In this document: piece by piece, positions 35,745-46,540 of the stretch
Layout: each line of letters begins with the position of its first letter
Position numbering within the stretch: the first letter of the stretch is position 1
NCBI RefSeq assembly: GCF_947179165.1
Contig: NC_077247.1
Coordinates: 14,149,501-14,213,500 of the forward strand
DNA: 64,000 nt
Direction: 5' to 3'
From: Solanum dulcamara
Lineage: Eukaryota; Streptophyta; Magnoliopsida; Solanales; Solanaceae
Program-made: the position numbers and the translations under genes
Notes under the pieces: model-generated
Told to the model about the DNA's origin: nothing
Seen by the model: only the letters and a program-made list of their open reading frames with translations
Databases searched by the model: none

Positions 35745-37906
35745 TCTAGCGAGGGACTCGGTGAACAATATAGTGAATTGCACGAATCTGACAACCGGCC
35801 TGGGACTCGGAGAAGAAGTGTTACAGTATACATGAGTAGAGTAGAGAGAAACAAAACACAGTTTAAATCATTATCTGAGACTCAGCTCTATAAGAGGACT
35901 AAGTTATTATTCAAGGATTCGAGTAACAGTATAGTCATTCTGGCTGCCCTCTAAATGCCATTAGGGGCTACATTGATTACATTTCGAGGTTCCTAGACCT
36001 ATACCAAAGTAAGACTATTCACTTAAGAATTCCGGAGTACTCGTCTTCGAATAATTTTATGACTAGGAGCCTGTACATTTGTTACCTCTTTAACGTATAA
36101 AAGTTTCCAGGGAAAGTAGTTTAACTACTATAGAAGTTCAATATTCAGAAGTAATTAAGAGATGTTTAAGAATGGAGTTACCTCAGAGTTCAGATCAAAT
36201 TCAACTTATAACTAAAACAAGGACATTCCCAAAAGAAGAAAGAGAATAAGCTCTATATAGTCTGTACTTTCCTTCAGGTGATCTTCCTATACATATTTCG
36301 TACCCGGCCCTTGATGGGGCTCGGTAAACCACTATGGAATCGTAATCTCATTTTTTTATCAAATACATCTCACTGCAAATGATAGATAGCTTCCCATACA
36401 TTATATTCTGACACATAGAAGCCCTACTAGGCAACACTTAATCTTCACAGGAACTCTAATACTGAACAGTGGATAGGGGTTATGAGGCGTACTCGGAATT
36501 CTGGGAATGGAATTATCCCCATGCTTCATATACAATTCACTTAAGGCTAAACATTGCCAAAAGGAAAGAAAGATAGCTGTACGAACTTATACCAAAACAT
36601 GCCAAGAGAAAGCTTTACATACCTCTTGGGAGTTACCCTTTATCCTGCTCGTCTCATCGTATTCTGAACCTATTTAATATGAAAGTAATACGAATAGCAA
36701 CTACTTTTAACTTTCCAGCATCTTAGGTTACCCCTTAATATTAATGGAATCTATTTCCGTAGTCGTTTCCTCGACTAATTCTTTAGTTTGTTAAGGCGTT
36801 AACAAAAATTTGGCAGCACCTCCCCCATAATGTGCCCTATCCAAATTTTCAATTATTTCCCTAAGACCTACAGCCAACCAACAACAACAACCTACAGCAA
36901 TTCACACCAAAAATATACAACATAACTCCAAATGACTCATTCAAAAAGATGATATCAAAATAGGGTGTCTAGTCTTTATTCTATAACGCCTTTCATTATA
37001 CGACACGAGGGGTCATGTGGATGAAACCAGAAGAATACACACCCCTTTTATAACGCATTTATTCCCTGCAACAACACATTACACCCCTGAACAAACAACT
37101 CACAAGAACGACACTTTATTTCGACAACAATTCACTTCTAGCGACTCCAATTTATTTTATGCCGAATGTCAAGTGTTCCAATGATATTTACACACTTACC
37201 GCCACCTATAGGACGTATAAAATTATCCATAACAACACCATAAATCTCAAATTTAAAGAAGAAACCTTACCTTACCCAAAATTGGCCACAACTCGCCAAA
37301 ACTACATCTCGGAAACTCCTTCATGTGCTGAAATGGGGCGGACTGTTTGTGCCACCTCTCCACTACCCCAAATTGACATTTTTGGTTATAAAACACTATT
37401 ATATAACCGTTTAACACCTCAAATAATTAATTCACGGAAAGAAACTCAGAGGCTTACCTTGGCAGCCCCCAACCCGTAGCCCTCCTTATTTGTTCTTCAA
37501 GTTTTTCCTTCAACTTTCTTTCAAGTTTCTAAGCGTAACGTTAAAGAAACGATGCCTTAGTCATAACCATATACATTTATATACATATATACATCTCCAA
37601 GTGCTTGAGGAACACCGTAGCTAATTAATTCACGAAGGAAAAATTGAAGAACTCACTTTTAATTCTTCAAAAACATGGCTTCCTTGTTCCTTTTGGTTCT
37701 TCACGTTTTTCCTCTTATTTGAATGATGTTTTTGGATGGAAAATGAGTTAAGAGTCAGCCAACATGTATATATACACCTCCTTAGGAGGTGACAGGTGGA
37801 AGCCCCCTATGGTGACATGTGGCAGCCTCCTAGTGTGCCACCTCGTCCAAGCTTCCAACACAAAATTGCCACGTGGCAGCATGGGGTCCATCCCAAGTAG
37901 GTGAGT

Positions 37907-38056
37907 CACCTGCTTGCTTTTCACCTGCCTGCTTGTCACCTTCTTGCTTGTCACCTACTTGCTTGTCACCTGCTTTCTTTTCACCTCCCTGCTTGTCACC
38001 TGCTTTCTTGTCACCTACTTGCTTTTCACCTGCTTGCTTGTCACCTGCTTGCTTCA
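37907..38056 (-). repeat. Tandem array, 15-bp unit, 10 copies (D 3' LTR)
   Basis: The unit is CACCTGCTTGCTTGT with single-base variants, exactly every 15 bp. The partner LTR has five copies (45272-45346). Because 15 is a multiple of three, all frames stay open and produce spurious low-complexity peptides such as KQAGDKQAGEKQ. Confidence 0.95.
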
Positions 38057-38599
38057 CTTTCGTAAGTTCGGAAACTTGTTTTTGCTCCCTCTCGTAGGTT
38101 CGTAATATCGTCTTATTTTAAGAGCCTATGTAACCCATGCTACCCAAGCTTGGTACGTCCTCCAATAACTTAAGTATGTAAGACTTCAAAGTTAGTAGCT
38201 TACGTAGATAAATCGAGTCCTATGACCCATTACTTGGCCTCCAATTCCTACCGGACTCTTATGATTTCATCTCCAACCTTCTCTACTATAGGGTATCGCA
38301 TTATCCCTTCCTTAGAGCCGTTTGATAGTGTCCTAGCGTATCCGGCTCACATGATAATGTCCAAGGAACTTATGAGACATTCCGAGTTTAAAAAGAGTGG
38401 GGTGTAACATCCTTCCCCCCTTTAGAACATTCGTCCCCGAATGTTAGACAAAACTTCTCTTAGCACCTTATACAAATCGTAGAGAGATTCTTTGCTATTT
38501 TCTTAACACATACTTCCATACCAATACTTTATATACCTATTTCAGGAATCGGAGTTACTTGTAAATATCGGTTACAGGTGCAAATACTTGTATTTCATG

Positions 38600-39245
38600 T
38601 TCTCTTCGGTTCCATGATCATCCTCTTTCTAGTTTTGGTTTTTCTATCGTATCTTGATGGAAGACACGTCTTTAGTCTACAATCTTCCAGTTCGCCAATC
38701 TAAGATAGCGATAGTTTTTTTCCCTCACAGGACTCCATCTCCTAGACCTTATTTATGGAATATACCTTGGGTGGCTCATCAGTATCTTTGCAAAGCATTC
38801 CTATCTGATGTACTGGGTGTACAGTTTCTAAATAAGGTGGTAAGAGCAACTTACCAGCTGTGTTGCCCACCTTATGATAAACTTGATACAGTCTAATATA
38901 TTTTGGGTTAGTTCCCTTTTCTGGGTGACTCCGTTATGAACATCCAATCATCAATTTGAACTCTGAACATCGATGTCAATTATCTGTATATCATTCCTGC
39001 CGACTTTGGGTTTTTAGTCAATAGCTAGTTTAATCATGTCGGGGCCTTTTTAACTTAGTCGTTCTAACATCTACCCATCTAATAGGGGACTTGCATGTCT
39101 TATTCTACCAATCTTATATGGAGTCATTGGGATACTAGAGTGGTAGCCATTATGGTAAGTAACCTTAATAATTGGTGGACGATCATCTCAGTTACTCTTA
39201 AAGCCAACCATATATGACGCAGATAACTTGGGAATCATTAGCCTC
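38600..39245 (-). pseudogene. Integrase remnant of element D
   Basis: The minus strand of 39230-39130 gives a peptide ending NGYHSSIP, the conserved post-catalytic integrase segment. The 38760-38640 part resembles the C-terminal tail with a KDVSS motif, as in the tails of B and C. Frames change between them. The order core, tail, polypurine tract is normal for Ty3/gypsy. No active enzyme is possible. Confidence 0.6.
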
Positions 39246-40046
39246 GTATAGTTCTTCTCGACTTTCTTCCAAACATTAATTGGCACCCTATATTTTGGGT
39301 TCTTCTTCTTTTTTTCCCAATCTTTAGGGGTTGGCTACTGAATAATGCTGAATTTCCCTCATATAATGTCTCTCATAGTCGTTTTGTGCTTTATCTAACA
39401 TGATCTGGTATAATTCTGACGGAATTTTGGCGTATATACTCGCCATCCTATAGTAACCAGCTAGTTCTGCCAGTTTCGTTTAAACTCTTTCACCACTTTC
39501 CTTACCCCCACTTGTAACCTTCTAGACACATTATCTTGTGTCATTCTTTACCTTTACAAGAATATGAGAGGGTACAAGAAGTATCCTAGCGCTATCTCGC
39601 TAGTCCTCATGTTTTACCTTGCCTTTTTCTCCCTTATCCTACATTCGATGCCGGGGGAGATCTTTGGCCCAATCATGGACATGTATTATGTAACCCGTAG
39701 TACCAATTCCATCTCGATAGTTTGTCTTAATCTATCCTTGCATCTCTCGGTAGTTAATTGTAACTTGGGCTTCTTTTCCTGGAATAATAGCTATAGGGAT
39801 TCCGTAAGGTCTTACCATTTCTTCACCCTATAATTTCTTCACCCTATATAGACCTTCGGTGGTTTGCCTATTATTAACAGGTACTATGTTGAAGAACTGT
39901 GGCATTTGAATGTATCGTCAGTTAGCAATTAGCTAATCCTTCTTATTTTGCTTAAGCCCTTGTCACAATTGCCTTAACGTAATCTATAGTATTCCAGGAA
40001 CATAATCTCATGTCGTTCCTCCACCGCTAGTTCCGATTCTTCCATC

Positions 40047-40166
40047 TCGCGTGATCATACAAGCACTAACATCTTAAGTTCCATCAGAATTTCGAGGTTA
40101 AGTATGCTAGGGCGAGAGTAATACTGGGATAGGTGACCTCCCTAGGAAGTCTTCGTGTCGCGTTTC
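40047..40166 (+). pseudogene. 5S rRNA-like sequence inside element D, antisense to it
   Basis: About 120 bp match plant 5S rRNA from end to end. Recognisable parts, in order, are GATCATAC then AGCACTAA (5' stem region), CCATCAGAA, GTTAAGTATGCTAGGG (box A region), GCGAGAGTA (intermediate element), GGGATAGGTGACCTCC (box C), GGAAGTCTTCGTG and the 3' end. The segment 40071-40081 is poorly conserved. The length and the retained internal control regions argue for a 5S-derived sequence, not chance. No T-run terminator follows directly. It could be a 5S pseudogene captured by the element or the LTR of a Cassandra-type miniature retrotransposon, a known group whose LTRs carry 5S sequence. Homologous parts of the other two family members lack it. 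Confidence 0.85.
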
Positions 40167-41704
40167 ATTGTAATCGTTGCCATAATGTGTGGGGCACTCA
40201 ACGCAGCTCTAGATTTACCTTAGCATTGTCTCACGAGTCTTTATGTTTTGCCTTGTCCTTTCGTCTGTTATTTTGCATCCAGTATCGGCGTAGACCTTTA
40301 TCTCCACTATCCTCTATTCACTTTGTGTTCTCCTCATTTTCTGCCACAGGAGGCTTTCTATTCCTTTTTCTGTGGTTATTTATCTATCGCAACCTCATTT
40401 GCGACTAACGCTATAATCAATATTTCGGCTTTTGGTCTAGCATGCTGTCATTATCCTTCGTAATGTCTCTTAAGTTAGTTGATATCCTTTCATGGTTACA
40501 CTCTTTTATTTTTATATGTAGCCGCCTTCTAGTGTTATGTTGTTCAGGGGCTTGTCACAAACTTCTTAACACTGGCTTATGTAGCATTTTGGCTTCCATT
40601 CAATTATTAGCGGCTTCCGGACCTTTCTAACTTGGTTCGGTAAGATATCTTAGTGAAGTTTAGACGTCCATCTCAAATATATTCCTATATCAATTGCCTT
40701 CACCTTACTTTTGCCATTTTCTCATTAACTTCCCCTCTTTAGAAGGTACTCGTACTTTCAATTAGGCAATACTAGTATTCTGACGATAACTATTCCAGGT
40801 TTTCTTGAAGTAGTGGCTTTGTCCCAACCTGTATCCTTTGTTTCTTGGGATAAATGGAAGTTGTGCCATTTATTCCTTAAGTTTGTCATCCTCGTCCCGT
40901 AAGGGTTCCACTATTTTTGGGGCGATATTGTGTACACGCGTCATTTCTTTATATCATAAGCTCCATACTCTTACTGCGTGCTCAACACATACTTTTAACT
41001 TAATCAACGTATACCAGGTGCGCCTTACTAGTGGTCCTACTTTATCCCCCTATAATTGTATCACCCTGTTTCAATTCATACCCATATTCAGTTCCTGATA
41101 TCTCTTTGAGGTGCTTCTATTAGAGGTTCTTTCCCCAATTAGTCGACGGTGAACTATAAACTATTATCATAAATAATTTTTTTTCCAACCACTGTGGGGA
41201 GAACCCAAAACCTCTTACACATCACAGTACTTTCCTTTTAATACTTGACCTACCTGGTCCCCTTCTGAGTTTATCTCGAGTTATGAACAACTCGTCTAAT
41301 TTACAATATGAGTTGAGGGCTTGGCATATTTTTTTCAAAAAGAGTGAAACTCATTCATGGGACATCTTATCCTTCATCCTGAGCCCTCTATTTGTATTCC
41401 TATAGCACAAATACGACTGGAGATACCGTAGTCTGAACTTTACTACTTATATCAGCTTTTATTCCTCTGAGATAAAATTCTTCAACTGAAAAGGGTTCCT
41501 CTTATCGACGACCAGAGGGGTACCTCTTACAGCTTTAGTTAAACACGGTAGGGGTACTTGGTATCAATTTCTCAGACAACTCAAAAATCTATGTTTCATT
41601 TCCTTTTTCCCGTTCTAGGAAAATTTCGGCAGAGTTTCCTCTATACTTCTTACTATCCCACAACCTGTACGCAGAAAATACCAACAACGCCTCACAGGGC
41701 CAAC

Positions 41705-41727
41705 ATATATATATATATATATATATA
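41705..41727. repeat. (TA)n microsatellite in element D
   Basis: A short TA run at the same place as the 50-bp run at 2830-2879. Confidence 0.9.
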
Positions 41728-42185
41728 GCCGCACAGGGCTTTCAATATCATCTCATATCGCAGCCACACAGGGCTTTCAATGTCAATAATAATATGAAAA
41801 TACCGGACTAATCTCATATGTCCAATTTCAAACTGCCTCTGTTGCACTTCCTGTATGCTTTCCTTTCTAGTTTCAACTTTACATTTAAATATTAGTTCAA
41901 TACCTTACCCAATGAATATCTTCCGTGCCTTTACTTTACTTACCTGCGTGCTTCGTAATGTCGCATGTCGTCAATTACTTCCTTCTATTGGTGTCGTCCT
42001 TTTGTTAAGATCCAAGGTTAGTATAAAGAATTTTCCTATGACTTGGATCGATGGCACGATCTCAAATATGAAGGAAAGGAAACATCCTAAATATCGTGTA
42101 GCTTCTTGTTTATAGATGTGGCGCACAACACATCAATAACCAAGACTTTACTAGACACGGTCTGCAGACAATCCAAGGACGAACT

Positions 42186-42197
42186 ACTCTAATATCA
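42186..42197 (-). other. Primer-binding site of element D (mutated)
   Basis: The minus strand reads TGATATTAGAGT, four bases from the LTR. The family form at 49049-49060 and 63867-63878 is TGGTATCAGAGC, so three positions have changed. Confidence 0.7.
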
Positions 42198-42898
42198 CTT
42201 CTATCATGACCCAACCCCGTAGGCCATGACTGGGGTCCGACCTGGACCCCCCGTAAACCTAGCTATCAACTGTGGTAAAATTGAACTGTAAATAAAGCAA
42301 TATTATGTAACAAAGCCCCACTGGGCGATAACATTTTCGTAAACTTGTAGCCTTTTACATTTATATCACAACATGATAGGGTACACAAGCCAACAAGGCT
42401 GCCATAACATAATATCATATATCATGTACCATGTAGACCCATCTGAATCACACTGACATACACAACCCACATATACATGTCTGCAGACCTCTAAAAATAT
42501 TAACGACAACACATGGCGAGACAGGGCCCCTGCCGTACCCCTGAATAGAAAAAATAATTCTTATACATCAACGGTCAGTATCAAAATCTAGGCTCCGATA
42601 CAATGTAGCCTCCTCCAGCTGAACTGAGTGGAATTCTAAGCTGATGGACTCCCAAAACCTGTACTTGTACCTGTGGGCATGAAACGCAGCCCCCCCCAAA
42701 AAGGGGGTCAGTACGACATATGTACTGAGTATGTACAACGTAACATAATACAATTGGAGGAATATCTGTAACAGAGAAGCAGGAGAACAATTTATCAAAT
42801 CACGAACATGTACCTGTACTCTGTGAATCATAAAAACATACATGCCCAAATTTTCAATATAGTCGGCCTAGTCAGGGGTCGGGTGAATCATATATATA

Positions 42899-43110
42899 GT
42901 ATCAGTTTCAGGCCCCGTGCCATCGTCACCTTATTACAACACATCATCATAGTATTAGTATCAGGCCCCAGGCCATCGTCACCGTATTATAACACATCAT
43001 CATAGTATCAGTATCAGGCCCTAGGCCATCGTCACCTTATTAAAACACATAATCATCGAATCAGTATTTGGCCCCAGGCCATTATATATATACATACAGA
43101 TGTCGTCCCT
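42899..43110 (-). repeat. Tandem array, 53-bp unit, 4 copies (D 5' LTR)
   Basis: Units near 42899, 42952, 43005 and 43058, the counterpart of 35533-35744. Confidence 0.9.
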
Positions 43111-45119
43111 CTAGCGAGGGACTCGGTGAACAATGTAGTGAATTGCACGAATCTGACAACTGGCCCGGGACTCGGAGAAGAAGTGTTACAGTATACACGA
43201 GTAGAGTAGTGAGAAACAAAACACAGTTTAAATCATTATCTGAGACTCAGCTCTATAAGTGGACTAAGTTATTGTTCAAGGATTCGAGTAATAGTATAGT
43301 CATTCTGGCTGCCCTCTAAATGCCATTAGGGGCTACATTGATTACATTTTGAGGTTCCTAGACCTATACCAAAGTAAGACTATTCACTTAAGAATTCCAG
43401 GGTACTCGTCTTCGAATAATTTTATGACTAGGAGCCTGTACATTTGTTACCTCTTTAACGTATAAAAGTTTCCAGGGAAAGTAGTTTAACTACTATAGAA
43501 GTTCAATATTCAGAAGTAATTAAGATATGTTTAAGAATGGAGTTACCTCGGAGTTCAGATCAAATTCAACTTACAACTAAAACAAGGACATGCCCAAAAG
43601 AAGAAAGAGAATAAGCTCTATATAGTATGTACTTTCCTTCAGGTGATCTTCCTATACATATTTCGTACTCAGCCCTTCATGGGGCTCGGTGAACCACTAT
43701 GGAATTGTAATCTCATTTTTGTATCAAATACATCTCACTGGGAATGAGAGATAGCTTCCAATACATTATATTCTGACACATAGAAGCCCTACTAGGCAAC
43801 ACTTAATCTTCACAGGAACTCTAATACTGAACAGTGGATAGGGGTTATGAGGCGTACTCGGAATTCTGGGAATGGAATTATCCCCACGCTTCATATACAA
43901 TTCACTTAAGGCTAAACATTGCCAAAAGGAAAGAAAGATAGCTGTACGAACTTATACCAAAACATGCCAAGAGAAAGCTTTACATACCTCTTGGGAGTTA
44001 CCCTTTATCCTGCTCGTCTCATCGTCTTCTGAACCTATTTAATATGAAAGTAATACGAATAGCAACTACTTTTAACTTTCCAGCATCTTAGGTTACCCCT
44101 TAATATTAATGGAATCTATTTCCGTAGTCGTTTCCTCGACTAATTCTTTAGTTTGTTAAGGCGTTAACAAACATTTGGCAGCACCTCCCCCATAATGTGC
44201 CCTATCCAAATTTTCAATTATGTCCCTAAGACCTACAGCAAACCAACAACAACAACCTACAGCAATTCACACCAACAATATACAACATAACTCCAAATAA
44301 CTCATTCAAAAAGACGATATCAAAATAGGGTGTCTAGTCTTTATTCTATAACGCCTTTCATTATACGATACGAGGGGTCATGTGAATGAAACCAGAAGAA
44401 TACACACCCCTTTTATAATGCATTTAGTCCCTGCAACAACACATTACACCCCTGCAGAAGCAACTCACAAGAACGACACTTTATTTCGACGACAATTCAC
44501 TTCTAGCGACTCCAATTTAGTTTATGCCGAATGTCAAGTGTTCCAATGATATTTACACACTTACAGCCACCTATACGACGTGTAACATGCTCCATAACAA
44601 CATCATAAATCTCAAATTTAAATAAGAAACCTTACCTTACCCGAAATTCGCCACAACTCGCCAAAACTACATCTCGGAAACTCTTTGATGTGCTGAAATG
44701 GGGCGTACTGTTTGTGCCACCTCTCCGCTGCCCAAAATTGAAATTTTTGGTTATAAAACACTATTATATAACCGTGGAGCACCTCAAATAATTAATTCAT
44801 GGAACGAAACTCGGAGGCTTACCTTGGCAGCCCCCAACCCGTAGCCCTCCTTATTTGTTCTTCAAGTTTTTCCTTCAACTTTCTTTCATGTTTCTAAGTG
44901 TAACGTTAAATAAATGATGCCTTAGTCATCATCATATACATATATATACATATATACATCTCCAAGTGCTTGAGGAACACCGTAGCTAATTAATTCACGG
45001 AGGAAAACTAGAAGAACTCATCTTTAATTCTTCAAAAACGTGGCTGCCTTGTTCCTTTTGGTTCTTCACGTTTTTCCTCTTATTTGGCTGATGTTTTTGG
45101 ATGGAAAATGAGTTAAGAG

Positions 45120-45270
45120 TCAGCCAACATGTATATATACACCTCCTAAGGAGGTGACACGTGGAAGCCCCCTATGGTGACACGTGGCAGCCTCCTAGGG
45201 TGCCACCTCGTCCAAGCTTCCAACACAAAATTGCCACGTGGCAGCGTGGGGTCCATCCCAAGTAGGTGAG
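45120..45270 (-). promoter_or_regulatory. Predicted U3 promoter of the D 5' LTR
   Basis: GGTGACACGTGGAAGCCCCC, GGTGACACGTGGCAGCC and GCCACGTGGCAGC lie beside GTATATATACACC at about 45130-45143. The 3' LTR has the same layout at 37760-37885 with some CACGTG cores mutated. Promoter function is inferred. Confidence 0.5.
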
Positions 45271-45271
45271 T

Positions 45272-45346
45272 CACCTGCTTGCTTTTCACCTGCCTGCTTT
45301 TCACCTGCTTGCTTGTCACCTGCTTGTTTGTCACCTGCTTGCTTCA
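45272..45346 (-). repeat. Tandem array, 15-bp unit, 5 copies (D 5' LTR)
   Basis: CACCTGCTTGCTTTT-type units at 45272, 45287, 45302, 45317 and 45332. Confidence 0.95.
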
Positions 45347-45879
45347 CTTTCGGAAGTTCAGAAACTAGTTTTTGCTCCCTCTCGTAGGTTCATAATATCG
45401 TCTTATTTTAAGAGCTTATGTAACCCATGCTACCCAAGCTTGGTACGTACGCCAATAGCGTAAGTATGTAAGAATTCCAAGTTAGTAGCTTACGTAGATA
45501 AATCGAGTCCTAGGACCCATTACTTGGCCTCCAATTCCTTCCGGACTCTTATGATTTCATCTCCAACCTTCTCTACTATGGGGTATCACATTCTCCCTTC
45601 CTTAGAGTTGTTTGATAGTGTCCTAGCGTATCCGGCTCACATGATAATGTCCAAGGAACTTAAGAGACATTCCGAGTTTAAAAAGGGTGGGGTGTAACAC
45701 ATTCGTCCCCGAATGTCGAATAAGACTTCCCTTAAGACTTTATGCAAACTGTAGGGAGATTCCCTTCTATTGCAATAACATAAATTTTCATCCAAGTAAT
45801 TAATATACGAGTTCCAGGAGTGGGGGTTACCTGTAGACATCAAGAATAGGTATGGATACTTGTGTTACATGTCCTCTTC

Positions 45880-46540
45880 AGCTTCCTAGGTCATTTCTTC
45901 ATGATTCTTACTCCGCCACAAAACCATGGCAGAAGTTACATCCTTAGTTTGCAACCTTTTAATCTGCCGATCCAAGATGGCAATAGGTTGACCCTCGTAG
46001 GATAACTTTCCTTTCATGTGGACCTCACCAACGAAGAATATTCTAGGAGGGTCGCCTATATATTCGCGGAGCATTGATGTGTGAAAACTGAATGTATTGC
46101 TTCAAATTGGATGGTAGGTCCAACTCATAGGCAGCTTTATCTATGCTACGAATGACCTAAGAAGGACCAATATATCCCCTTCTTGCCGACCTTAGGCAGC
46201 TAATCGATAGCCTGTCCTGAATAAGCTTCACTTCATCAATAATTTGTTGGATCCCCTCTGGGCCTATCCATTAATCAAAGGAAGAAATATCGTACTAAGA
46301 TTCACCTGTGTTCCCAATCCCTACCAGAATGATATCCAGCGGTTAGATGTAAATTGAACTTCCCTGTCTGAGATAATAGATGTGGGAACCCCGTGAAATG
46401 TTATTGTTTCCTTCCTATGTCATCTCGTATAGCCCTTCGCTGAATATACCTTCTTAACTGGAAGATAATGGGTAGATTCTATCAGCTTATCTATCCAAAC
46501 CCATGTGAACTTATACTTCTGTAGAGTGTGAGGTCAGCCT
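45880..46540 (-). pseudogene. Integrase remnant of element C
   Basis: From right to left on the minus strand, PVKKVYSAKGYTR, FHGVPTSIISDRE (the second catalytic aspartate context) and LGTQVNLSTIF make up the catalytic core. A frame at 46074-45886 carries the C-terminal tail GKLSYEGQPIAILDRQIKRL, then KDVTSAMVLWRSKN, a chromodomain-like tail. Stop codons interrupt the core and the stretch with the catalytic glutamate is missing between core and tail. It is the best-preserved protein trace in the C/D family and places it with Ty3/gypsy chromovirus-type elements. Confidence 0.75.

Larger units (their letters stand above)
34837..38409 (-). repeat. 3' LTR of element D (3,573 bp)
   Basis: The left terminus is TGTCACGACCCAACCCCG and the right terminus GGGGTGTAACA, followed by the polypurine tract. 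It pairs with 42202-45699 along its whole length. It contains a 53-bp array (35533-35744) and a 15-bp array (37907-38056). Confidence 0.92.
38410..42201 (-). mobile_element. Internal region of element D without gag or RT
   Basis: From the right: primer-binding site (42186-42197), about 2.9 kb of DNA shared with 345-3278 and 46560-49064 but with no recognisable protein, then integrase remnants (39240-38600), then the polypurine tract at 38410. Its plus strand is pyrimidine-rich, so the element's own strand is purine-rich. A stretch unlike the other two copies occupies about 39840-40240 and contains the 5S-like sequence. A (TA)n tract lies at 41705-41727. Confidence 0.8.
34837..45699 (-). mobile_element. 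Long-LTR element D (10,863 bp), complete structure, nested in C
   Basis: Minus orientation: 5' LTR 42202-45699, internal 38410-42201, 3' LTR 34837-38409. Duplications TATTC (34832-34836) and CATTC (45700-45704) flank it; the unbroken family sequence has CATTC. The LTRs differ by a few percent by eye plus exactly 75 bp of one repeat array. The internal region (3.8 kb) has an integrase remnant, a 5S rRNA-like segment and no gag, protease or RT. Primer-binding site and polypurine tract are both recognisable. Confidence 0.9.
42202..45699 (-). repeat. 5' LTR of element D (3,498 bp)
   Basis: The left terminus TATCATGACCCAACCCCG adjoins the primer-binding site; the right terminus is GGGGTGTAACA. 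It is 75 bp shorter than the 3' LTR, equal to five fewer units of the 15-bp array (45272-45346 against 37907-38056). Four 53-bp units lie at 42899-43110. Confidence 0.92.

Noticed and set aside
37830..38105. Open frames on both strands with repeated KQAGDKQAGEK-like or SPACLSPTC-like peptides
   Set aside because: Produced by the 15-bp tandem repeat, a multiple of three, inside an LTR; no promoter, start context or homology supports a protein.
40133..41098. Hydrophobic plus-strand frames in the D internal region
   Set aside because: Same compositional effect, and partly a translation of the 5S-like segment's flank.
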